From positions 1-64,000 of the forward strand of contig JAJGOT010001022.1 in assembly GCA_022457155.1 (NCBI GenBank): a DNA stretch of 64,000 nt, given 5' to 3'. Origin of the DNA: Cladopsammia gracilis. Its lineage: Eukaryota; Cnidaria; Anthozoa; Scleractinia; Dendrophylliidae. The position numbers and the translations under genes were made by a program. Below are positions 55,181-64,000 of this stretch, piece after piece. The notes under the pieces were generated by a model. That model did not search any database and had not been told where the DNA came from. It saw nothing but the letters and a program-made list of their open reading frames with translations. Each line of letters starts with the position of its first letter. The first letter of the stretch is position 1.

Positions 55181-56185
55181 TTGGAAAACTGCAAAACGTC
55201 ATTCAAACATAAAGTTCCAACTATGTGGTGAAAAAAATTCATTTAAAGCGTTTTGTATTCACAAGTTGACTCAAAGCAGCCTTTGATTTGTCCTATTCAA
55301 TTTTACCTTCAAAGCAATTAAGAGTTAACAATTATCATTATCATGCAAGCATAAAGTAGGAACAATTCATCAAGGTGTTTCTTAAACATTTGACATACGA
55401 AAAACATGGATCAAAAAACTTGATTTTAGTGCAGTCGGCTTCCAAACGCCCAAATAAATTTCTGCCTTTTTGAATTCATTCTTGACCAATCATCCTTGAA
55501 TATTATTTGACAGGATGGCAACACCTCCGGTAGAAAGTGAAATATTCGGAATATAAATACGCCCCGCGGGGGAGTACAGTCGGTTTTTTTGTCCAGTCTC
55601 GCACACACACTGTCCAGAAGAAGACCATTGGAGGAGACTCGTGGAGGGTGTATCTTGATGGACCTTCATATCTGGCCGGCACCATCTTTGATCATAACAA
55701 TGGAGTATATGAAGTTCTGTTTCTGATCATGGAGCCTGGCGCTTATAAGATTAACATGATTCTGGATTATGCTTTTTGTCATGGGTTGATTGATCTACCG
55801 AACGACTGGTTTAAAAATGTTTAAATGAAATGGAGAACAAGAGATCCATATATTTCCTACATCCCCATAATATCTTTAACTTAAATGGTCGCCATTAAGG
55901 ATTTCATCCACATATTTAAAAGTTAAAACCACCTTTTACAGCATAATAAACAGTACCACAGGAAAGTACTGATCAGTAGTTTTCATTTGAATGGCTACAC
56001 TGTAGAATTTCATCCACAGACTCAAAAGTTAGAGCGACCTTTTACAGCATAATAAGCAGCAGCTGTTTTTGTTACGGTTGTTACACTGCTGCGGTTGGAC
56101 CAATTAAGTCTCTATAAGGTTTGTGAAAAGGTCAGTTTACGTCATAACCGACGTATTGCAATTTATAGTCCGTTTTCCCGTCTAA

Positions 56186-56319
56186 GGCCCTGTTTACATG
56201 AGGTAGGTTGCCCCTAGGGTGTAGGGCCAACTCTCTTTGTTTGAAAACCTCCAGGGAAAAGAAAACAAAGAGAGTTGGCCCTACACCCTAGGGTCACCCT
56301 ACCTCATGTAAACAGGCCC
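56186..56319. mobile_element. 134-bp foldback MITE with TAA duplication
   Basis: GGCCCTGTTTACATGAGGTA pairs with TACCTCATGTAAACAGGCCC, and the arms continue almost to the centre (CTACACCCTAGGG, AACAAAGAGAGTTGG). TAA is at 56183-56185 and 56320-56322. It lies in pseudogene intron 2 and fits PIF/Harbinger MITEs. Confidence 0.85.
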
Positions 56320-58207
56320 TAACAATTCGACTCTTTGTAGGGATGAGTTGTAAGATTGCTGTTTAATTAAGGTCTCCATCTCTATTTATACCTTTACCAG
56401 CTCATTGCTCAGGAAAAATAAAGAACAAAGACCTCGGCGAAAAAATTTTCTCAGAATTAAACAGTTACATCAACAAGCCCATGTTATTTTTTACAAACAG
56501 AACTCTTACCATCCCATGTCAACGACTCAGGAAAACAGGTGAGAACAAAGAGAGCATCACTTGAGAGAACCCAGGTCTTTTTCTCTATCCTACACTCCTG
56601 TCCGAACTATTTTTGGCACAATTTTCCAATAACTTATCTTTTTAGAACCGGTTCCCAAACTCTTTACCTTAATCTTATTAAACAGGAAAATCTAATTATC
56701 AAAAACCATGATGTAATTCTAAAGTCAAATGATAACATTACCTCGTGTGACCTACCTTCAATCAGATATTTTGTGAGTTTCATTGCCAGAGCATTAATAC
56801 TCTTGAAATTACAGAAGGTGTGAAGGGGCGGAATCTGTCCCCCGGTCCTAGAAGACCAATACAGGCCGTGTTTTCACGAGCGATTTTTCAAGTCGCTGAG
56901 CGAGTGACAGTCGGAAATCTCGTGAAAACAGTTGCTTGTCCAACCCGCTTAAAGTTAAGCGAGTCGGCGAACTACAATAGAATTCTCATTAAATTTAAGC
57001 CACCAAACCAGGTCGCTTAAGCTTGTCGGCAATTAAACAACAAAGAAGGGCATTGTATTGTTGTCTTTTGTGTTCTAATTTTCTATTGTTTTAACAAAAG
57101 AAAATATATCGCGCATGGTATAAGAAAAATGCATAAAGTTCTGTCCGTGAAAACGCATAAATTTTTTAAGCTGCTTAACGCGGTCAGTAAACAAATTACC
57201 TACAGGAATGTTAAGCGAGAAAAACCGCCTCGTGAAAACACAGCCACAGTCCGGCTTGAATAGGGTTAAAACCGCCTAAAGTACACGGCGCTTTAATGAA
57301 AATCAATGGACCACATATCACTTTGCCTTTGCATTCTATCCCACTAGAAATTCAAAACAACATGCGCCAAGCGGATAGCGATTGTGATATCCGATGTAAT
57401 GTAATATGGGACGGTTTCGGCAGATGGACGCCGCTTAACAAATGGGAGCCTTACAGGAAATTTACTGGCGAAGGTACAAAAACAAATCAATTCCAGTTTA
57501 GTTAGTACGTTATCCCTACTGTTTACTTATTAGGAAATTCCACTCTTTTTAAGAAAGAGTCATTGCTGGGGACTGAAAGTGTCAAGAAAGCAAACGATGA
57601 ATGTATTCCATCGGCTCGTCTGGCCGGTTAAGCATTGCGCATACTGCTTAGCCTGTTTTAGGCGTTAAGTTTGTGGCGCGCGAAAGAAAAATTGGGCGCA
57701 AGAGAAAAAACGAGGGGAGGCTGGGGACACAATCTAAACGCCTGGAAGAGGCCACATACTGCTCGCTATCCAAACCCAGGAGACTATTTTCGATCTACAA
57801 GAGATGAAAGTGTGAGGCTTGTGGGATGTGGTTAAGAGTATCAAAGTCAAATACAGGCCCAAATGTGTTTGTTATGCTTGTAGCCACTAAGTAGGCACTT
57901 AGGCTACATTGATAGAGAGCGCATACCCCTTGATAATTGTTTATTGTTAGTAGCTTTGCCATTAATTTGAAGTATATTCTTTTAATAATTGAGGGAGCCT
58001 ATTATTTATAAGCCCAGCGGTTTCCTTTGGGCTTCCTTGACACTAAATTTTATATTTACGTAACTGTTTTCAATATATGGCAATAAACTTGAACTTGAAC
58101 TTGGTAGCGGTATTTGACACTTTAGCCGATCTACCTATAGCCTCTTTTTCAAGGCGGGTCCTGGTGAACAGCCTCGAAATGTTACATTTCGTTAAATTAT
58201 CTTCACT

Positions 58208-58461
58208 CATACCGTAAAATTCCGGTTAATAAGCCCTCCCCCCCCCCCCCCCGCCCCCCCGGTTATAGGCCCATCAGTTTGGTAACAAAACACTATTCCG
58301 ATTGTTCTCCTCCTATATATAAGCACACCACAGTTTATTAACAGCAATTCTTTACAAACATTTGCACCATCCAAATTAACGAAAACAATTAACGCTTATT
58401 TATCGCAACCCTTACGAAGTTGTATCAGCACAAGGCTTATAGCCGGGATTTTACGGTATAA
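58208..58461. mobile_element. MITE with TACCGTAAAATTCCGG ends
   Basis: TACCGTAAAATTCCGG and CCGGGATTTTACGGTA are inverted ends; GGCTTATA and TAATAAGCC words lie just inside. A C-rich run (58238-58260) interrupts the left arm. It is in pseudogene intron 4. Confidence 0.7.
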
Positions 58462-60139
58462 AAATAAATTACTCATTTAGGCATGGTTTTGCAAAATAGA
58501 CCTTGACCTTGACCTTGACCTTTTTTAATAGATCATACGTTTTCACAAAACCAACAAAAACGGCACAACCACACAACTGGTCGAGGTGTATTCATGTTCT
58601 ACGGCGACTCGCTAAACTACAAATTCTACCGACTTCAATTAACTGCAATCCTGACAGGCAGCTGTGCTCGGCAGTGTTCAAAGAATGTAACTGTAGTTAC
58701 AACTGGATATATCCCTTGACACTCTACGAAGAAGTAAGTATTTCTTAAATGAAGTCTCCTTGACGGTTGTTGAATTGTCAATGGATAAGCATGAAAGGAC
58801 TCACTGGTGGAAACAGGGGAGGCCCTCCCTTATCTCGCCAGGTTTTGTCTGCAGTCTCTAACATTTTCAATCCCCCCCTCACCTTATTCGCTCCCCCCAC
58901 CTTTTTACCCCCCCCCCCCCCCCCCCCCCCCTTCCTTCCCCTTCCTATGGAGTCTGGGTCCGCCACTCTGGGACCGAATCAATCAAACTGAAATAACAAG
59001 AGAATGTTTTACAACTACTTTGCTGTAAATATAATCGATTCTGGAGTAAAATTGTTCATGTGGGTATTTAGACCTGCTAACTTTCTCTTATAATAGAAAG
59101 TCGTTTAAAAATCCCCGGTAGTTGTGGCAAAATACAATACACCTTTATTGCCTCCCTACAGTGTTAGCGTCAGCTCATGAAGTTCACGGGAGTGGGGGTA
59201 AATTTCATTGTTTTGATTACCCCGGCCGTCTGGCAAATCACTAATATATAACGAGGAAGGAACGATATAAGCCTTAAATGGTGTTTTGTTAACAAACTCA
59301 CCGCTGGTTTGTAGTTACAGATGGAAACATGTGCTGACAGAAGCCTGAACGTAACGAAAGTCTTGAGTTATTTTCGTGAAGTGGTTCTCAGGATGATATG
59401 GACAAAGACAGTGCATTGTTGCTGAATGCTGGGGCGCATTGTATTACGGGTATTATAACTGGTAAATAATGCTGTAGTTGTTGCTTAAGGTCCCTAACAG
59501 CCTCGTTCCTAGTCCCCTTGTTCAGCACTTTTAGACCTGGTATCGAGGCAGGGTGTCTGATATATGATCGAGAGGAACCAAGACCCGTGCTCTCAAGTCT
59601 CAAGAACTATAATCTGTGAAAGAAAATGCCCAGGCACACTAACGTTAAAGTGACCGTTCCATTTTCCTTCAAGCTTGATCTACTTTTAATTATTTGATTA
59701 CTTATTATATTAGACGGTCAGTTTCCAGAGTTACCAAGCTGCCATCCTGGCATTAATATCCGAGATGAAAAAGACGTACAAAGGAAAGCCTATCTGGAAA
59801 TCTACAACAGCTATCCATGGGCAAATTATGGATACATTCCGTAGATTCATAACTAATCACGTAAGTGCCGAGCAACTCTGATCTACTACCAAACAACATA
59901 CCCAAGTAATTTGTATTTATTTTCAGGTTGCTTTGTATCCAATTTCCGCTCGATTCATACCTAATCAAAATACAAATTCTTTTTCACTCAGTTCGGCACT
60001 GTTTTAATTTAAAAGCTGTTTACACTTTTGACTTCAAGAAATTAAAAGATTCATACATGACTGTAAAACGATTATTGCAAGTTTTTCTGGTAATCAATAT
60101 GACCAGAAACCCATAAGTGGGTTGAATTCACCGCTTCCG

Positions 60140-60225
60140 AATACCGTATTTATTCGATTAAGCGCCCAACCTCGAATAAGCGCCCAGCCTCGAATAAGCG
60201 CCCCCCCCCCCCCCCCCCCCCACCC
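60140..60225. mobile_element. Fragment of a GAATAAGCGCC-type MITE ending in a C run
   Basis: ATACCGTATTTATTCGATTA then three CTCGAATAAGCGCCC-type repeats followed by 21 C. Only one half of the presumed foldback is present. Confidence 0.5.
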
Positions 60226-60724
60226 CTCTAGGAGGCAGCACCAGAGAGTTCGGTAATTGACCTTAGTGACAATGAGATTGAAATTGACTAAGTACTACCA
60301 AGAGATTATAATTGGACAGAGAGGGAGTCTCCCAGTAATGGGTTTGGGCAAGAGAAAATAATTGTCCAATTATTTTCTCTTGGTACTACTAAGAGACTTC
60401 CCCGAAGACCGAGTTTTCCGAAGTATTTTAAGGAAACGTTAAATGAACAGTTAAAACTCTGCTTTGGTTTTGTTATTATTTTATTGTTTTGTTGCAAAAT
60501 AAACTTACTAATAAAACAATAAAAACTTTATTCACAATTTAAAAATATCTTAATTACAAAAGATAAAAATAGAAATAATTGATAATAAAAATTCAAAATT
60601 CTATAAAATTACAAATTCCATGATGCAGAGATATTTAAAAAATTATAAAATCGAATTATACTAATGACGGCTAAACCAGTGTCCATAAAACGCCCTGAGT
60701 ATAAAAGCATATAAACCGTGTATT

Positions 60725-61300
60725 TCAAATATCCGCACTAGCTACATTTATTTTACAATCTAAGGATTGCTCTATCTTGCTACGAAACGGCGTTCGCGAA
60801 CCTCTAACGCATGCATGTACCGATCTTAAGAGTTCAAATGAAATCTGTGTCCTGAGCCAAGTGATTACAATATGATAAGGCTCAGTATCTTTCTGAGCTA
60901 TCTTGTCTGCGAGATGCTTTAAAAACTGCTGACACTCCTTTCCCATTCCGCCATTGGTTCCAAACACTAAAGGTGTAAACGAACCCATTTCTACATCTAA
61001 CACCCGCTGCTGGTACTTGCGCTTCTTCTCTTCTTCTTGCTCCTTGAACACTTCCGATGTTGGCTTGCTCTGGTAACAACTGGAGTTGACGTGCGTAACT
61101 CTGACATCAAAAAATGCCGTAACTCCTCTTGCCCAGAACCCTCCCGCTTTGATGTCCAACCTTGCCTCAGGACTTGTAACAGCGCTCCTCAAATGAAAAC
61201 GCTCGTTGTCCAGGGGTTGAAGGCGTGGTTCGATTTCGACATTATTGCAGATCTTATCGATGAATGTCGTTAACAAGTTCCGTATACCATCATGTCTCTG
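60725..61300 (-). pseudogene. Retroelement C-terminus with PD-(D/E)XK-like nuclease region
   Basis: The longest open piece is 60725-61276 (183 codons), and similarity starts a little upstream, after the C-run. Key segments are EPRLQPL, EARLDIKAGGFWARG, TAFFDVRVTHVN, RVLDVEMGSFTPLVFGTNGG and HIVITWLRTQISFELLRS. The spacing of RLD and FFDVRV resembles the active site of restriction-like endonucleases of some non-LTR elements, but Arg occupies the usual Lys place. Function as an integration nuclease is inferred. A C-x-C...H...C segment (LPSHCVCGDKFTVVHALSC, about 61325-61390, another frame) lies just before it and is like the zinc knuckle preceding such domains. Confidence 0.6.
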
Positions 61301-61391
61301 CGCTACAAACCCCCCCCCCCCCCCTTTTTACAAGAGAGGGCGTGAACAACGGTGAATTTATCCCCACACACGCAATGACTTGGTAGATCGA

Positions 61392-63095
61392 CTAAGGCAA
61401 GTCGTAACGCAAGCGTAGCGAGTCTCTGAACTCTTGCTTGTTCAGGGCTAAACCCTGGTCTGCGAGGGGTATCGCATTCAGCCAAGAACTTGCGCCCTTG
61501 TCTCTCGATTGATTAACCAGTCGCAGCAGGTCTGGGGAGAGGCTTGAATCAATGCTATCCATTTTCTCTTTAGCACTTGCTCTCTTGAGTGATTGTTGAT
61601 GCCTCTTTAGCTCCTCCGTAGATCTTTCGCCTGGCACCATGATGGAACTCTGTGATGTAATAGAATCTACGTGCGCGGTGGTTATTAGCTTCGAGGCAGC
61701 AAACTGCTGCGGTGCCTCGGATCTCAGATCAGGAATGCCTAGACCCCCTTGACCCGTTGCTAAGGTAGCAAGTCTGCACACCTCGTTAGGGAGAGGCTCT
61801 GATTGACCAAATAAAGTTGGGAGTAGTAAATCCTCAATCACCTCCTGGATTGGGTCGACATAATCTTCAAACGATCCTATCGTGCGCATGAAGTAGGTGA
61901 ACTTCGACTTGTAGCCTTTTGTGAAAGCAATGTACGCCGCATGAGGCTGGCTCTTTGCTATTTCAGCGAGACGTTCGATTTCCTCTTTCCATACACGAAC
62001 CTTCTCCTCACAATACTGATCTTTGTATTCTTGCGACGCAATAACTGCTCCCAGATGGCGCTGACCTTCAGTCGTTATGTTGACCTCACCTCCAAACACC
62101 CCCTTTGCTTCCTTTGCAAGTTCCTCAGACTTCACAATAAGCCAGCTCTTTGACCCATTCACAAGGTATCCAAACTTTTGTCCTTCCTTACTCAATTGCT
62201 TGTACCAGTTATACAACTGCACAATACTCCCTCCTCCAGCTGAGTCATCTGCAAGCCACACCTGTTTAACCAATGGGCAGTGGTCCCTCAAATTCTGAAT
62301 CATTATAGATGTATTAAGTGCGTACCATGGCATCGCTAGCGGATCTCCTTGCGTAGTACCTTCACGAGAAAGTATTTCACCTCCCCCGCAGATAAACAGT
62401 CTAGATGGGCTTCTATACGTGTTAATAACGTAGAGCGCCATTTCTCTGCACATGATCTGGATATTGTGTAAAGCCGCTGACCTGTTCATTTGGTTAAAAG
62501 CGTTACTAGCATCAATTAACAATATTCCATCTGTTCCTTCTTCAACAAACACTTGACTCATTGCATGGATCGCAGCCTCCGCTCCTGCGTTATGACCAGC
62601 GCAGACTTGTAGGGGACCTGCCGCTTCTTTTATTTCCTCCTTTAAGAAACCGCTGACCGTTTTCCCCACTATTCTCCTTAAGACCTCTCCAACGCCAATC
62701 GGTCTAATTCCCGGGTTCTTATCGAGCGGGATAAGCCTACAGGACGTAAACGCTTCAAGTAAAGATGGATGGTACGATTTCCTTAGCAGATTTCTTGTGA
62801 ACACGGCTAACTCTTCTCTCAGAATTTTGCCCTCGGTCTTAAAGTTCTTAGAGCACAAGATTCTCTTATACAGCTCTGCGTCCATTCCTGATGGTCCAGC
62901 TGAGCCCTTGGTTTTACTTGCTGAGTTGTAGATCGATTCTTCGTCTATGAGATCATAAACATTTGGCGGAATATAATCAATTGGGCCGTGTAGCAAACTG
63001 TCCTCTGCGATATCAGCTGCCTCTGGGTGCTTGTCCTGCATGTAGCCCTTGCAGGACATCTGGCGATAGATCGAGCATGCCAGACGAGCTCTCAT
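61392..63095 (-). CDS. Reverse transcriptase domain ORF of the retroelement (broken copy)
   Basis: A 567-codon open frame. Motif A is LIDASNAFNQMNR, motif B is SREGTTQGDPLAMPWYALN, and motif C is QVWLADDSAGGGS, with Ala before the catalytic Asp-Asp instead of the usual Tyr or Phe. Upstream blocks GSAGPSGMDAELYK and LIPLDKNPGIRPIGVGEVLR are the conserved entry to group II/non-LTR-type RTs. Past the palm, GQGGLGIPDLRSEAPQQFAA and ASSWLNAIPL mark the thumb and connection. The first ATG used here lies before the frame change; the natural protein continued from the N-terminal piece at 63013-64000. Related RTs are common in cnidarian genomes; I cannot name the clade. Confidence 0.85.
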   Translation of the reverse strand: MRARLACSIYRQMSCKGYMQDKHPEAADIAEDSLLHGPIDYIPPNVYDLIDEESIYNSASKTKGSAGPSGMDAELYKRILCSKNFKTEGKILREELAVFTRNLLRKSYHPSLLEAFTSCRLIPLDKNPGIRPIGVGEVLRRIVGKTVSGFLKEEIKEAAGPLQVCAGHNAGAEAAIHAMSQVFVEEGTDGILLIDASNAFNQMNRSAALHNIQIMCREMALYVINTYRSPSRLFICGGGEILSREGTTQGDPLAMPWYALNTSIMIQNLRDHCPLVKQVWLADDSAGGGSIVQLYNWYKQLSKEGQKFGYLVNGSKSWLIVKSEELAKEAKGVFGGEVNITTEGQRHLGAVIASQEYKDQYCEEKVRVWKEEIERLAEIAKSQPHAAYIAFTKGYKSKFTYFMRTIGSFEDYVDPIQEVIEDLLLPTLFGQSEPLPNEVCRLATLATGQGGLGIPDLRSEAPQQFAASKLITTAHVDSITSQSSIMVPGERSTEELKRHQQSLKRASAKEKMDSIDSSLSPDLLRLVNQSRDKGASSWLNAIPLADQGLALNKQEFRDSLRLRYDLP

Positions 63096-64000
63096 TATCC
63101 AGGAGTTTCATTGCAGCTGTCAATTTTCCTTGCAGAACCAGCTTTGAGAAGACCTTGGATATGTCTTCAACCTTTCTAGGTTTCTTAGAATTCACAAATT
63201 TCCCTTGAAAAAACCTCACTTCTTTAAGCAGCAAACTCAGATCCCCTTGTTTCCAGAGTGCTAATCGACGCTCTATTGCTTCGCTATGCTCCTTGTTTTT
63301 AGAAGTAGCAGATGGTTTTTGCAAGATCAAAGTTGGGAGCACCATGAATGCTTTAAGGGCAATCGAGTTCAAGTCAGAATCTGAATTAAATTGCTTAATC
63401 CAGAAGGTTAATTCTTCAATGAAACTCTTCCCTGCGCGGCCAGATGGAACATTGAATATATTCCTCCTGTAGTGGACGATTTCATCGTAAACATCATTGA
63501 CGGTATTACAAAAACATGCGTGACTAATACTGCCCCAAGTTTTGTTCTTTATTTCAGAGGGAAGCACATCATAATCAGGCAAATTTGGCTTGATTTGATT
63601 TTTGGTGTTTTGATTCGTGCAAGTAACAACCTGTCCCTGGGGAGCTCTTTGATCAGCAATGTCGGAAGAAATATGCAAATCCGAACCTACAACCACATTC
63701 ACGTTTGATAAATTTTTACCTTCGCATACGGCGGGTTCAATACTTTCAGTTTGTGTCAACATAGAGGCACCAGCCTCTTCTGTTTCTTCTAAAGTAGTAG
63801 AAGAGTCTCCTCTAGCATTAACTTGTAGGTTTTCATCCGCTATCGCTGCTGCGTGGTCGCGAAGATTCTGAGCTGATAACCCCAAGTTCTCGTATCCCAA
63901 GTCTTCCCATAGATCTTTCAAAATGCGCATATATCCTTTCTTGCGTCCGTTCTGGTAACATGGCGGGTGGCTTGAGCTTTTTAAGCTTAAGGCTTTTTCC
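63013..64000 (-). pseudogene. N-terminal part of the retroelement ORF (partial, 5' end outside window)
   Basis: The frame is open from 64000 leftward (HPPCYQNGRKKGY before the first Met at 63930) to a stop at 63013, overlapping the RT ORF by 83 bp in a different frame. It has an Asp/Thr-rich segment, then IVHYRRNIFNVPSGRAGKSF, LPTLILQKPSATSKNK and SKLVLQGKLTAAMKLL, a helical region found ahead of the RT in this element family. A single-base frame change near 63040 separates it from the RT. Confidence 0.75.

Larger units (their letters stand above)
53063..59860 (+). pseudogene. Tandem NXPE-like pseudogene (exons 1-7 recognisable)
   Basis: Exons equivalent to the intact gene lie at 53063-53250, 55514-55819, 56413-56538, 57348-57473, 58532-58733, 59321-about 59460 and 59714-59860, mostly with conserved splice sites. 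Lesions: TGA at 53078-53080 (Trp in the intact copy); TAA at 55554-55556 (Gln); a seventh T at 55584-55590 shifting the frame; loss of the exon 2 donor (GTAAG to TTTAA); a +5-base change in exon 5; and a one-base loss in exon 6. Exon 8, which would carry DGxH, is not found before the retroelement at 60520, though it could lie beyond the window. Exons 3, 4 and 7 remain open, so decay is fairly recent. Confidence 0.9.
60520..64000 (-). mobile_element. Non-LTR-type retroelement, minus strand, extends past the right edge
   Basis: From right to left: an N-terminal region open at the window edge, an RT domain, a C-terminal zinc-binding and nuclease-like region, then an AT-rich 3' end near 60520. 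Three frame breaks (about 63040, 61390 and the C-run at 61310-61324) separate the ORF pieces, so this copy is not functional as read. The C-run break could be an assembly or sequencing error. Confidence 0.85.

Noticed and set aside
54934..55231. Repeat-coded peptides (G-L-F-E-P-V-G-S-F-E) in the 54.7-55.2 kb repeat
   Set aside because: Open in more than one frame because of repeat composition; lies in pseudogene intron 1.
1..64000. tRNA, rRNA or endogenous retrovirus genes
   Set aside because: Reading both strands by eye I found no convincing tRNA cloverleaf, rRNA core or gag-pol-env organisation. A covariance scan could still find a tRNA that I missed.

Overview
This window is metazoan nuclear DNA: AT-rich, with spliced genes (GT-AG introns), TATA boxes, AATAAA signals and a very dense transposon load. 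The mix of an NXPE-like gene, a TRIM gene with a filamin repeat, Penelope-like (PLE), RTE, CR1 and L1-like retrotransposon fragments and many foldback MITEs fits an anthozoan cnidarian (stony coral or sea anemone). That taxonomic call is an inference; no rRNA or mitochondrial marker is present. I saw no tRNA, rRNA or CRISPR array.

Layout. (1) 1-15,600: two tandem paralogues of a two-exon gene for a secreted Asp/Ser/Gly-repeat protein (DSGD repeats) at 3516-5106 and 13063-14281, with a decayed RTE-type LINE and several MITEs between them. (2) 15,600-28,500: retrotransposon remnants, including an L1-like fragment and a PLE remnant that holds a TA-flanked transposon, which itself holds a TAA-flanked MITE. 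There is also one exon resembling the Crypton/DUF3504 domain. (3) 28,578-30,074: an intact TRIM-type RING E3 ligase gene. Its 3' flank is interrupted seven bases after the stop by a Mutator-like element, which carries a nested Harbinger-like element. (4) 32,600-36,200: a large inverted-repeat element and a palindrome containing a near-textbook hammerhead ribozyme. (5) 36,465-40,087: a third DSGD locus without exon 1, whose repeat exon has grown to about 2.2 kb, ending at an in-frame stop. (6) 42,014-49,451: a complete eight-exon NXPE-like gene. (7) 53,063-59,860: its tandem pseudogene. (8) 60,520-64,000: a minus-strand retroelement (reverse transcriptase plus nuclease-like C-terminus) running off the right edge.

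The most unusual content is the DSGD family. It reads as a step series: pure 12-nt repeats with a likely GPI tail (locus 1), mixed repeats with the tail lost (locus 2), then a 69-nt repeat organised into a 552-nt higher-order repeat on an exon lacking its own start (locus 3). The chain D-D-S-G-D-D offers many Ser-Gly sites in acidic surroundings, a context typical of glycosaminoglycan attachment or serine phosphorylation. An extracellular, highly anionic, ion-binding protein is therefore plausible. The second theme is self-cleaving RNA: three candidate hammerhead ribozymes and one degenerate copy, two of them in the inverted terminal repeats of the PLE remnant. The third is nested transposition that can be read in relative order because target-site duplications survive.
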